The notes under the pieces are model-generated. The model saw only the letters and a list, made by a program, of their open reading frames with translations, was not told the origin of the DNA and did not search any database. A DNA stretch of 64,000 bases from Lachnospiraceae bacterium. Its GTDB lineage: Bacteria; Bacillota; Clostridia; Lachnospirales; Lachnospiraceae. Positions 25,798-33,871 of this stretch are shown piece after piece. The DNA lies in the NCBI GenBank assembly GCA_019421365.1, contig JAHZFJ010000023.1, forward strand, positions 1 through 64,000, read 5' to 3'. The position numbers were made by a program, and so were the translations under genes. Positions within the stretch are counted from its first letter, which is position 1. Each line of letters begins with the position of its first letter.

Positions 25798-27417
25798 ATG
25801 TTGAAGGACATGAGATATAATAGGGAAGCAGTACAGACAATGGCAGAGGGAATCCTTTTGGTGTGTAGAATACTTGAGCCTACCTTTGGGCCCTCCGGAT
25901 TAGGTGTCGTTGTGGAGAATTCCAGTAAAACTGTTATTATTACTGGTAGTAGTTCTCTAATTCTACAAGACTTTAAGTCCGAAGATTTATTCCTTGATGA
26001 AGGGGTCCAACTTATACGAGATGCGGTGCTTAATATGGAGGAACGTGTAGGAGATGGCACTACATTAACTGCGTTGTTAGTGAAGGGGATGGTAGAAGAA
26101 GGACTTAAGTACCTTGCGGCTGGCATTAGTCCAGTATATATGCGAAGAGGATTAAAGAAGGCATTGACAGAAGTTTTACGTATTATAGATAAGTCAACCG
26201 TATCTATTAGTGATTCCAATACCCTAATTGAAGCAGTGAAAGCATCTTGCAAGAATTATGGGATTGCAAAGATGGCAGTTCAGGCTTATGAGAAGGTATC
26301 AAATAAAGGTGTTGTTCTTGTTAAATCATCAAACAGCGTAGACAATTATGTTGTGTATGAAGAAGGTATGCAGTTAAAACAAGGTTATCTATCACCACTC
26401 TTTTGTAGTAAAGGATTGGATCGAATCAAGTATAGTAATCCGTACATTTTAATTACGGATTATAAGCTTATATCATTTAATAAAATCTTGCCAATCCTTG
26501 AACAGATTATGACTACTGGTAAGCCTGTAATAATAGTTGCTGACGAAGTAACAGGGGAGGCCTTAACTATGCTAATACATAATCATAAAAAAGGTGTATT
26601 CAAAACGGCAGTAATTAAGGCAGAAGGCTATAAGTCAAGAAAAGATGATCTGCTTGAAGATCTTGCCATATTAACAGGTGGAGTCGTTATTAAGGAAGGA
26701 AGAGGGGAAGAACTAGAGAGGGTTACTCTTGATATGTTAGGGCAGGCCAAAGAGGTGACTGTTACGAAGGAGCATACCACTATTATAGGTGGTATGGGAC
26801 CGCAGTGGCAGATTGGAAACAGAACGAAAGAGATACAAGATATAATTGACGATGAGAAAACAAATGAATATGATAAGGAAAAGTATCGTGAACGAATAGG
26901 TAGGCTAGATCATGGTGTGGCTGTGATGTATGCAGGAGGTAGAACAAGCCAGGAAATCCGTGAGAACAAAACTAACATGGAGGCAGCAGTAAAGACTGTT
27001 AGGAATATTGTTGATGGAGGAATGATACCAGGCGGCGGAAGTTTCTTGCAACAAGTATCGAGAGTATTAGAGGAAACAGACATTGATAACAAAGAGGAAC
27101 GTTATGGGGTGAAGTTATTACAAGCTGCTTGTAAAACACCTATGAAGACTTTATGCAAGTTAAATGGTGTGAACGCTAGTATACTTAATATTGAGAATAA
27201 CGACGGCAAGATGTTAGGATATGATGTTGAACATGATAGAGTGGCAGATATGAGGGAGGCCGGAATTATGGATTCTTCGATTGTGGTAAAGATGGCCCTA
27301 TGTCAAGCCGTAAGTGTTGTCTATGAATGGTTAGATAGTTCTGTATTAATGGTAAGTACTGCACCAGATCGAGAAGATATGGAATTAATGAAACAAGGTG
27401 TACCAATAATGAGATAA
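25798..27417 (+). CDS. Divergent GroEL-like chaperonin, nif-associated, ATPase residue lost
   Basis: A 539-residue group I chaperonin paralogue. Equatorial, intermediate and apical domains are all present and align with GroEL with few gaps. The ATP loop GDGTTL is kept (Asp86, matching Asp87) and Asp492 matches Asp495. The hydrolytic Asp398 of GroEL falls at Ala396 here (EAAVKTVR for EDALHATR), and Asp52 is Glu. The apical binding face (GYLSPLF, KILPILE) is mostly kept. The GGM-rich tail is absent; the end is GVPIMR. No groES is adjacent. ATG 25798 has AGAGGTGAT. It is followed 12 bases later by a PqqD-like gene. Proposed as a dedicated folding or holding factor for nitrogenase proteins (inference). 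Confidence 0.88.
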   Translation: MLKDMRYNREAVQTMAEGILLVCRILEPTFGPSGLGVVVENSSKTVIITGSSSLILQDFKSEDLFLDEGVQLIRDAVLNMEERVGDGTTLTALLVKGMVEEGLKYLAAGISPVYMRRGLKKALTEVLRIIDKSTVSISDSNTLIEAVKASCKNYGIAKMAVQAYEKVSNKGVVLVKSSNSVDNYVVYEEGMQLKQGYLSPLFCSKGLDRIKYSNPYILITDYKLISFNKILPILEQIMTTGKPVIIVADEVTGEALTMLIHNHKKGVFKTAVIKAEGYKSRKDDLLEDLAILTGGVVIKEGRGEELERVTLDMLGQAKEVTVTKEHTTIIGGMGPQWQIGNRTKEIQDIIDDEKTNEYDKEKYRERIGRLDHGVAVMYAGGRTSQEIRENKTNMEAAVKTVRNIVDGGMIPGGGSFLQQVSRVLEETDIDNKEERYGVKLLQAACKTPMKTLCKLNGVNASILNIENNDGKMLGYDVEHDRVADMREAGIMDSSIVVKMALCQAVSVVYEWLDSSVLMVSTAPDREDMELMKQGVPIMR

Positions 27418-27429
27418 AGGAGTGACTTA

Positions 27430-27720
27430 ATGCTAGTAAGGAAGATTAAATTGAAACCAGGTTATGTTCTCAGGGAAATGGGTGGGGAGTTTAACATATT
27501 TAGCGAAGCAGATAAGATGAATGGTTCATTAGTTTGTATGCCATCGATTAATGAGTTGGGAATTGCCTTATGGACTCAGATGGAAAAAGGCGTTGACTGT
27601 GAGGGTTTGATTAAGTACACAATGGAGCGAAGCGATATAGATGAAGAAGAAGCAGAATTAGATGTAGGAGAATTCCTTGCAAAACTAATTCATGCAGGTA
27701 TTGTAGATTGCGAAAAATGA
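27430..27720 (+). CDS. PqqD-like (peptide-recognition fold) protein
   Basis: A 96-residue protein matching the PqqD pattern: VRKIKLKPGYVLREMGGEFN (paired strands), then INELGIALWTQMEKGVDCEG and a helical end DVGEFLAKLIHAGIVD. PqqD is the winged-helix RiPP recognition element that presents precursor peptides to radical-SAM or other modifying enzymes. No precursor peptide or dedicated peptide-modifying enzyme is visible here; the only radical-SAM domain nearby is NifB. AAAGGAG precedes the ATG and the gene is 12 bases after the GroEL-like gene, so the two probably act together. The end meets a strong terminator. Confidence 0.8.
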   Translation: MLVRKIKLKPGYVLREMGGEFNIFSEADKMNGSLVCMPSINELGIALWTQMEKGVDCEGLIKYTMERSDIDEEEAELDVGEFLAKLIHAGIVDCEK

Positions 27721-27753
27721 CAATATTTCAGGTGATAGAAAAAGAAAGAATAG

Positions 27754-27795
27754 CACGGCATCAAGCACGAAGAAGTGTTTTTGATGCCGTGTTTT
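27754..27795. terminator. Bidirectional terminator between pqqD-like and lysR
   Basis: CACGGCATCAA pairs with TTGATGCCGTG (11 pairs), followed by TTTTT on the plus strand. It ends the GroEL-like/PqqD-like transcript and overlaps the 3' end of the opposing lysR gene. Confidence 0.8.
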
Positions 27796-28678
27796 TCGTA
27801 GTGTAATATAGGCAAGTATCAATAAAATTCTGGATATTTGCTGTTAGGCATTTACTCTTGTGAAACATGATAACTAGATTTCTTGATAAATTCACATCAT
27901 TAATATGTAATTCCATTAATTCACCACGCATAAGTTGTTCTTTCACTGCTTCGTAAGGCAGTATAGCGATACCAACATTCTTCTTACACTCATTAATTAA
28001 TGAAGTAGCGCTAATACTTTCCCATGTAGGAGCAAAAGAATAACCATTTGAAATCATAATACTCTCAAACATCTCTCTAGCGCCTACCCCTTTTTCTCTG
28101 GTAAGAAATTTTTCGTGTGCAATATCTGATAAGAATATTGTGTCTGCGCCTGCTAGAATGTGAGAAGGGGAAACCACAGCGACAACTCGGTCTTGATAAA
28201 ATGGATATTGTATCATATCCGTATCGTTTATGGCAAAGGATTCTTCTACTAAAGCAAGGTCAAGTTCATTGTTTCGGAGTAGATCTTTAATGAACGCGGT
28301 TTTGTTGATAACTACACTGATTTCTATATTTGGATGGCTCATGTAAAAATCATCGGAGATATCACCTAACATATTGATACCCATGGTATAATTTCCACCA
28401 ACTCGAATCTTTTCAACGATATTTTCAGACCTAAGTTTAGTTATGGATTCTTCGTAAAGTGCTAGAATCTTGTTGGCATATTCGTATAAACAGTGGCCTG
28501 CTTCTGTTATATATAACTTCTGTGATAATCGTTCAAAAAGTTTCTTTTCATAAAAAGTCTCTAGTTCTTTGATTGCCTGGCTAACTGAAGGTTGAGTCAT
28601 ATACAACTTCTTAGCAGCAGAAGTCATATTTAAGGTTTTGTAGACGGTGGTAAATATAGTCAAATGTCGTAATGTCAT
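27761..28678 (-). CDS. LysR-family transcriptional regulator
   Basis: A 305-residue regulator. The N-terminal winged helix reads MTLRHLTIFTTVYKTLNMTSAAKKLYMTQPSVSQAIKELE, followed by the LysR linker helix and a periplasmic-binding-protein-like sensor domain (about 90-295). It is divergent from modABC across a 344-base gap that holds an inverted repeat, so it likely controls modABC and itself. CysL/CbbR-type sensors look similar; the effector cannot be told. On the minus strand a GGGGA site lies before the ATG. Its 3' end overlaps the terminator shared with the opposing PqqD-like gene. Confidence 0.9.
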   Translation of the reverse strand: MTLRHLTIFTTVYKTLNMTSAAKKLYMTQPSVSQAIKELETFYEKKLFERLSQKLYITEAGHCLYEYANKILALYEESITKLRSENIVEKIRVGGNYTMGINMLGDISDDFYMSHPNIEISVVINKTAFIKDLLRNNELDLALVEESFAINDTDMIQYPFYQDRVVAVVSPSHILAGADTIFLSDIAHEKFLTREKGVGAREMFESIMISNGYSFAPTWESISATSLINECKKNVGIAILPYEAVKEQLMRGELMELHINDVNLSRNLVIMFHKSKCLTANIQNFIDTCLYYTTKNTASKTLLRA

Positions 28679-28752
28679 TCTAACATCTCCCCTTATATAG
28701 TTCTTTTTTGAGTTACCTTATTATAAGGCGATTTATAGTTGATGTCAATTTC

Positions 28753-28798
28753 TTAACATTAGTTCTTTTAATAGGATTTAATTAGAAAATAATGTTAA
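28753..28798. promoter_or_regulatory. Perfect inverted repeat between lysR and modA
   Basis: TTAACATTA (28753-28761) and TAATGTTAA (28790-28798) are exact inverted 9-mers with 28 bases between them. The position, nearer lysR, suits a regulator binding two half-sites. A ModE-type site was not seen. Confidence 0.45.
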
Positions 28799-28899
28799 AA
28801 CAAACAAATTAAATAGATAATTAGGAAATGTATATACCCCATAGATAAATGGAGCAGTGTTTTTTTTGCCTATTGTTTTTAACTATTAGACTAAGAAAA

Positions 28900-28928
28900 T
28901 TTTTGATGGTAGGATTGCTAATTATAAT
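28900..28928 (+). promoter_or_regulatory. modA: Probable modA promoter
   Basis: A weak -35 (TTTTTG) is 17 bases before a perfect TATAAT at 28923-28928. A poor -35 fits a promoter needing an activator such as the divergent LysR protein. No molybdenum-cofactor riboswitch was recognised in the leader to 29022. Confidence 0.45.
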
Positions 28929-29022
28929 CTACGGTTCAGTAAATTTCTGGTGTTAAATAATCAAGAGTTAGATAGCTGGCAGTAGGGATATAAAATATCA
29001 GGAGAAAGAAGAGGTACAATTT

Positions 29023-29982
29023 ATGAAGAAAAGATTAATCGGTTTAGTAATGGTAGTAATGCTTATTGCGTCAATGTTGATAGGTTGTTCAAGTAAGAAG
29101 AATAATAAAGATGCTGAAACACAGACAACGAGCACAGAGTTGGATTCGGAAGAGGTGAGCTCAGACGTAGAAACAGAAACAACCAGTTCTGAAGTAGGAT
29201 CGAAAGCGAAACAGACAGAAAATGAATCAGAAACAGAGATTCAAGTTTTCATAGCTGCAAGTTTAAGTGGTGCTATGGAAGAGCTTAAGAACATGTATAA
29301 TGAGAAACACCCAAATGTAACAATTACATATAATGCAGATAGTTCAGGCACCCTTCTTACGCAGGTTATGGAAGGATATGAATGTGATATTTTCTTTTCC
29401 GCAGCACCAACTCAGATGAATACGTTAGAAAGTGAAAGCTACCTTGTTGATGGAACGAGAAAGAACTTATTGAATAATCAAGTAGTATTGATTTCACCAA
29501 AAGGAAGTGGAACAAAGGTTACTGGTTTTGATAATATGAATCTTGCCGATAGTATGGCACTTGCAGGTGGGAGCGTACCTGTAGGAAAATATACTAGAAC
29601 AATACTTGTGAACTTAGGATTACTTGAAGCTGTTGATGATACAGCAGTTTATACTACAGAGGAAGTTTCTATAGCTCTTGGAGGGATTGAGATTAATGAA
29701 TGTGGTAATGTGAGTAAAGTAACGGAATCTGTGAAAGAAGGGTCCAATGAGATTGGTACAGTATATTATTCAGATGCATATTCAGTAAAGGATGATGTGG
29801 ATATTATTGCATATGCAGATAAAGCATTGACAGGAGATATAATTTATCCAGTTGCGATGCTTAACAATACAGAAGCAGATGAAGCACAGAAGCAAGCAGC
29901 AGCCGATTTTCTTGCATTCATAGAAACAGATGAGGCATTAGCCGTATTTGAGAAATATATGTTTATGATATATACAGAGTAA
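29023..29982 (+). CDS. modA: Molybdate ABC transporter substrate-binding protein ModA
   Basis: A 319-residue lipoprotein. The signal ends in the lipobox LIGC (Cys about 22). A Ser/Thr/Glu-rich spacer (about 25-75) tethers the binding domain, which opens IQVFIAASLSGAMEELKNMY and contains YNADSSGTLLTQVMEGYECD, GSVPVGKYTRTIL and VGTVYYSDAYSV. These fit ModA, which captures molybdate or tungstate outside the membrane with Ser/Thr side chains. It is the first gene of modABC, next to the Mo-dependent nif cluster, so a supply role for FeMo-cofactor is likely. The spacer is longer than usual for ModA. Confidence 0.92.
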   Translation: MKKRLIGLVMVVMLIASMLIGCSSKKNNKDAETQTTSTELDSEEVSSDVETETTSSEVGSKAKQTENESETEIQVFIAASLSGAMEELKNMYNEKHPNVTITYNADSSGTLLTQVMEGYECDIFFSAAPTQMNTLESESYLVDGTRKNLLNNQVVLISPKGSGTKVTGFDNMNLADSMALAGGSVPVGKYTRTILVNLGLLEAVDDTAVYTTEEVSIALGGIEINECGNVSKVTESVKEGSNEIGTVYYSDAYSVKDDVDIIAYADKALTGDIIYPVAMLNNTEADEAQKQAAADFLAFIETDEALAVFEKYMFMIYTE

Positions 29983-30002
29983 TAGAGATTGGAGATGGTA
30001 CT

Positions 30003-30698
30003 GTGTTAGAAATCTTAAAGGAACTTGACTATAGTCCATTGATTATATCATTAAAAACAGGAATAGCAGCAACAATTGTTTCATTCTTTGTAGGAATATG
30101 GTTAGCTGGTAGAGTAGTTAGAATGAGTGAACGGAAAAAGGCAGTGGCAGATGGCATTCTTACATTACCAATGGTATTACCTCCAACGGTAGCAGGATTT
30201 TTTCTTCTTTTATTATTCAGTAGAAGAAGGACTTTTGGTATTTTTCTGTATGATACATTCGATCTTAAAATCGTTCAAACATGGATAGGCTGTGTAATTG
30301 CAGCAACTGTAATAGCATTGCCATTAATGTATCGGAATGCAAGAGCAGCGTTTGAACAAGTTGATTCCAATCTGATTTTTGCTGCTAGAACACTAGGTAT
30401 GTCTGAGAGAAAGATATTCTGGAAAGTGCTTATTCCTACTGCTGCACCTGGTGTTGCATCAGGAACGATTCTTACATTCGCCAGAGCTCTTGGAGAATAC
30501 GGTGCAACCTCCATGTTGGCTGGTAATATAGCAGGAAAAACAGGGACGATATCACAAAAAATTGCTATGGTTATACAAGATGGTAATTATGAGCTTGCAG
30601 GAGTTTGGGTGGCAATTATAATACTAATATCATTTGGCATAGTAGTCTTAATTAATTTGGTCACAGGAAGAAGAATGAAGAATGTAACAAGGTGGTAG
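30003..30698 (+). CDS. modB: Molybdate ABC transporter permease ModB
   Basis: A 231-residue inner-membrane permease with five to six helices. The EAA loop that contacts ModC reads AARTLGMSERKIFWKVLIPTAAPGV; LTLPMVLPPTVAGFFLLLLF and RALGEYGATSMLAG are ModB hallmarks. The start codon is GTG at 30003 with GGAGATGG upstream. It is 20 bases after modA and 6 bases before modC. Confidence 0.94.
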   Translation: MLEILKELDYSPLIISLKTGIAATIVSFFVGIWLAGRVVRMSERKKAVADGILTLPMVLPPTVAGFFLLLLFSRRRTFGIFLYDTFDLKIVQTWIGCVIAATVIALPLMYRNARAAFEQVDSNLIFAARTLGMSERKIFWKVLIPTAAPGVASGTILTFARALGEYGATSMLAGNIAGKTGTISQKIAMVIQDGNYELAGVWVAIIILISFGIVVLINLVTGRRMKNVTRW

Positions 30699-30704
30699 AT
30701 ACAT

Positions 30705-31763
30705 ATGATGATTCATGTTGATATAGAAAAGGATTTTCAGGGATTCAAGCTAAGGTCTAAGTTCGTGGGAGACAATGACCGAATAGGCATATTGGGAGCT
30801 TCCGGTTCTGGAAAAAGTATGACATTGAAGGCGATAGCTGGCATAATTACACCTGATAAGGGGCGGATAATTGTGGATAATCAAGTTTATTTTGATTCTG
30901 AAATGAATATTAATATTCCACCACAGAAGAGAAAAGTAGGCTACCTGTTTCAGAATTATGCATTATTTCCAACCATGACAGTGGAGAAGAATATCGCAGC
31001 AGGACTCGGAGGAAGAAAACCTGAAGAAATCAAATTGTTCGTTGCTAACATGATGGAGCGATTTGCTTTAAAAGGACTTGAGAAAAGATATCCTAAAGAA
31101 TTATCAGGGGGGCAACAGCAAAGAGTTGCTCTAGCTAGAATCATGGCATATGAACCGGAGGTTATAATGTTAGATGAACCCTTCTCAGCATTAGATAGTT
31201 TTCTGAAGGATAGTCTCAAGATGGAGATGAAGCATCTCTTAGATGAGTATGAGGGTGCTATGCTTATGGTTTCCCATAGTAGGGATGAGATTTATGAGTT
31301 CACGAATCAACTACTTCTTATGGATCAAGGGTGTATCATTGAAACGGGGAAAACTAGAGATTTATTCGATAAGCCATATCGAATGGAGACAGCACGGTTG
31401 ACAGGTTGTAAGAATTTATCGGAAATAAAAAAACTCGATGATCATCATGTGTATGCTAAGGACTGGGAAATAACTTTGGAAACAGAGGATAAAATACATA
31501 ATGACATAACACATGTCGGGATTCGTTCTCATCATATTAAACTCTCAGAGAAAGAACAGATAAATAGCTTTCAATTTGACGTTCTTGATCAATCGGAAAC
31601 ACCATTTGAATACAAATATATAGTTAAAAAGTCTGGAAGTAACCATGGACACTTGTGGTGGCAAGTACCAAAAAGTAAAGCAAATACAGTCGTCAAGCAG
31701 GGAGGAGGCTATCTACATATTCAACCAGAAGATGTGATAGTACTTTCTGCGAAAACTAGGTAA
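30705..31763 (+). CDS. modC: Molybdate ABC transporter ATPase ModC
   Basis: A 352-residue ATPase. Walker A GASGSGKSMTLKA, the Q-loop FQNYALFP, signature LSGGQQQRVALARI, Walker B VIMLDEPFSALD and switch His (MVSHSRDE) are all intact. The C-terminal part (about 255-350) is a TOBE/molybdate-binding-like extension that may sense intracellular molybdate. AAGGTGG precedes the ATG. It is the last gene of modABC, followed by a terminator. Confidence 0.94.
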   Translation: MMIHVDIEKDFQGFKLRSKFVGDNDRIGILGASGSGKSMTLKAIAGIITPDKGRIIVDNQVYFDSEMNINIPPQKRKVGYLFQNYALFPTMTVEKNIAAGLGGRKPEEIKLFVANMMERFALKGLEKRYPKELSGGQQQRVALARIMAYEPEVIMLDEPFSALDSFLKDSLKMEMKHLLDEYEGAMLMVSHSRDEIYEFTNQLLLMDQGCIIETGKTRDLFDKPYRMETARLTGCKNLSEIKKLDDHHVYAKDWEITLETEDKIHNDITHVGIRSHHIKLSEKEQINSFQFDVLDQSETPFEYKYIVKKSGSNHGHLWWQVPKSKANTVVKQGGGYLHIQPEDVIVLSAKTR

Positions 31764-31831
31764 CATCTTGTAAATATATAAAATTTCATTTGTAATAACT
31801 AAGAATTAAATACTTACGTAATAAGAAATTA

Positions 31832-31875
31832 GCGTGAGACCACGATATAGAGAAGGTCTTGCGCTTTCTTTTTTT
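31832..31875 (+). terminator. Intrinsic terminator after modC
   Basis: GCGTGAGACC pairs with GGTCTTGCGC (two G-T pairs) and is followed by TTTCTTTTTTT. The remainder of 31764-32089 is AT-rich with nothing else recognised. Confidence 0.75.
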
Positions 31876-32089
31876 GGCCTGTATATAGATTTAATTTTTA
31901 AATTACAATATATTTGTTATAATATTCTGTATGAGATATAATATGTATATAGGATTTAATGTTCTAATACGTATTAACAAGATCGAAAGTAACACCAACA
32001 TAGTTCAACAGAGCTAAAGATGGTTTTCTAACTGGGACATCGACTTATGTTATTGTTGCTGGAGACTTAAGGAAAGTAGGAGGAAGCAT

Positions 32090-33247
32090 ATGAATAATTT
32101 TAAATTTCATGCCCGTACAGACATCCGTTTTGGTAGAGACCAGATTATTAATTTACCAGAATTACTAAAGGCATATGGTAAGAATGTCTTATTAGTTTAT
32201 GGTGGAGGAAGTATTAAGAAGATTGGTTTATATGGCCAGATTATTGATTTACTAAAAGGATTTAATATAGTAGAAGTAGCAGGTGTTGAGCCAAACCCGA
32301 AAATCACAACTGTTAGGGAAGGTGTTAGATTATGTAAAGGACAAGGTATAGATGTAGTACTAGCAGTGGGTGGAGGAAGTTGTATTGATGCAGCCAAGGT
32401 TATGGCTAGCGGTGCATTCTATGATGGAGATCCATGGGATTTAGTAGTGGATCCTTCAAAGATTGATAAGGTGTTACCAATTGTTACGGTACTTACACTA
32501 GCAGCAACAGGTTCCGAAATGAATGGGAATGCGGTAATAAGCAATATGGAGACAAAGGAAAAGTTAGGTACATCAAGTCCGAACTGCAAACCGATGGCAT
32601 CTATACTTGATCCTACTTATCTGTATACATTACCTAAGGTTCAAACTGCAGCTGGAACAGCAGATATTATGTCACATGTATATGAACAGTATTTTCAAGA
32701 GAATGATGAAGCATATCTATCTGATTGTTTATGCGAAAGTATCTTAAAGACTTGTATCAAGTATTGTCCTGTAGCATTAGAAAATGCAGAGGATTATGAA
32801 GCTCGTTCGAATCTTATGTGGGCTTCCACTTTAGCACTTAATGGATTGGTTTGTGCAGGAAAAGGTGGCGAATGGACATGTCACCCAATTGAACATGAAC
32901 TTAGTGCATTTTATGATATTACCCATGGAGTAGGTTTAGCAATTCTTACACCAAGTTGGATGAGATATATCTTAAGTGATAAAACACTTCATAGATTCTG
33001 TAACTACGCAAGAAATGTATGGAATTTCGAAGGCGAAGATAGCATGGAGTTAGCCAATAAGGGAATCGATGCAACACAAAACTTCTTCAAAGAATGTGGT
33101 ATTCCTATGACGCTTAGAGAAGTTGGTATTGAAGAAAATGCTCTTCATGATATGGCAGTTGCGACAACTGAGCATAATGATATGGGAAGTTGTTATGTAG
33201 GACTTACTACAGAAGACATAGAAAATATATTAAAGAATTGCTTTTAG
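32090..33247 (+). CDS. Iron-containing alcohol dehydrogenase (butanol dehydrogenase type)
   Basis: A 385-residue group III alcohol dehydrogenase. The NAD(P) loop LAVGGGSCIDAAK is at about residue 93. Iron or zinc ligands are the Asp and His in TADIMSHVYEQYF and the later His in EHELSAFYDITHGVGLAIL. It resembles NADPH-dependent butanol dehydrogenases (YqhD/BdhA type) that reduce aldehydes to alcohols during fermentation. GTAGGAGG precedes the ATG. A single gene flanked by terminators, unrelated to the nif and mod genes beside it. Confidence 0.93.
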   Translation: MNNFKFHARTDIRFGRDQIINLPELLKAYGKNVLLVYGGGSIKKIGLYGQIIDLLKGFNIVEVAGVEPNPKITTVREGVRLCKGQGIDVVLAVGGGSCIDAAKVMASGAFYDGDPWDLVVDPSKIDKVLPIVTVLTLAATGSEMNGNAVISNMETKEKLGTSSPNCKPMASILDPTYLYTLPKVQTAAGTADIMSHVYEQYFQENDEAYLSDCLCESILKTCIKYCPVALENAEDYEARSNLMWASTLALNGLVCAGKGGEWTCHPIEHELSAFYDITHGVGLAILTPSWMRYILSDKTLHRFCNYARNVWNFEGEDSMELANKGIDATQNFFKECGIPMTLREVGIEENALHDMAVATTEHNDMGSCYVGLTTEDIENILKNCF

Positions 33248-33261
33248 GTAAGTGGCCACAG

Positions 33262-33296
33262 AGAAAATCCCGAGACTTTTACTTTCGGGATTTTCT
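33262..33296 (+). terminator. Intrinsic terminator after alcohol dehydrogenase
   Basis: AGAAAATCCCGA pairs perfectly with TCGGGATTTTCT around an 11-base loop, with a short T-rich tail. Confidence 0.8.
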
Positions 33297-33405
33297 TATA
33301 AGTGTGCAAGATAGATTATCAGTAGCCGTTTGAAAAGGTTTATGTCATATACATCGAAATATTCAATATATTGTTACTATGAATATTAAAAAGGGGAGTA
33401 AATAT

Positions 33406-33696
33406 ATGAATTTTAATGGTCTCGTAACAGGTATCGTAGCGTTCTTAATAATAGGTGGTTTGCATCCAGTGGTTATAAAAACTGAGTATTACATAGGAAA
33501 GAAAGCTTGGCCAGTCTTTGGAGTAGCAGGAGTTGCTTGCATTGTTGCATCGCTTTTTTGTGAAATTACAGTAGTAAGTACGATATTAGCAATTTTGGGA
33601 TTTTCTTTATTATGGAGCATTCAAGAATTATTTGAACAAGAAGAGAGAGTTGAAAAAGGCTGGTTCCCTAAGAATCCTAATAAAAAGACGAAGTAG
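33406..33696 (+). CDS. DUF4491 membrane protein
   Basis: A 96-residue small membrane protein with three hydrophobic segments and the DUF4491 pattern: MNFNGLVTGIVAFLIIGGLH, then HPVVIKTEYYIGKKAWPVFG and a final LLWSIQELFEQEERVEKGWF. Function is unknown across the family. The ATG at 33406 has AGGGGAG; the upstream in-frame ATG at 33379 has no site. A terminator follows. Confidence 0.82.
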   Translation: MNFNGLVTGIVAFLIIGGLHPVVIKTEYYIGKKAWPVFGVAGVACIVASLFCEITVVSTILAILGFSLLWSIQELFEQEERVEKGWFPKNPNKKTK

Positions 33697-33721
33697 ATTT
33701 CTTTAATTTAATAATGTGTTC

Positions 33722-33760
33722 AAAATCCCATGGAAGGCAGTATTCTACTATGGGATTTTT
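33722..33760 (+). terminator. Intrinsic terminator after the DUF4491 gene
   Basis: AAAATCCCAT pairs with ATGGGATTTT, then TATTAT. A moderate stem in an AT-rich region. Confidence 0.65.
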
Positions 33761-33790
33761 ATTATGTACACAGAGTAGTCATTTATTATA

Positions 33791-33818
33791 TTGCATAAAA
33801 AAAATTATATGATACAAT
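33791..33818 (+). promoter_or_regulatory. Probable trkA promoter
   Basis: TTGCAT at 33791-33796 and TACAAT at 33813-33818, separated by 16 bases. It places the start near 33825 and explains why the frame opening at 33791 is not the true gene start. Confidence 0.5.
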
Positions 33819-33871
33819 GTATAAGGTTGTACATTGGATACATACGCATGGATAAAATTTTGGAGGTTAAT

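Noticed and set aside
25798..27417. Housekeeping GroEL
   Set aside because: No groES beside it, divergent sequence, missing catalytic Asp and GGM tail.
28679..29022. Molybdenum-cofactor riboswitch upstream of modA
   Set aside because: No recognisable conserved Moco motif; only an inverted repeat and a promoter-like TATAAT.
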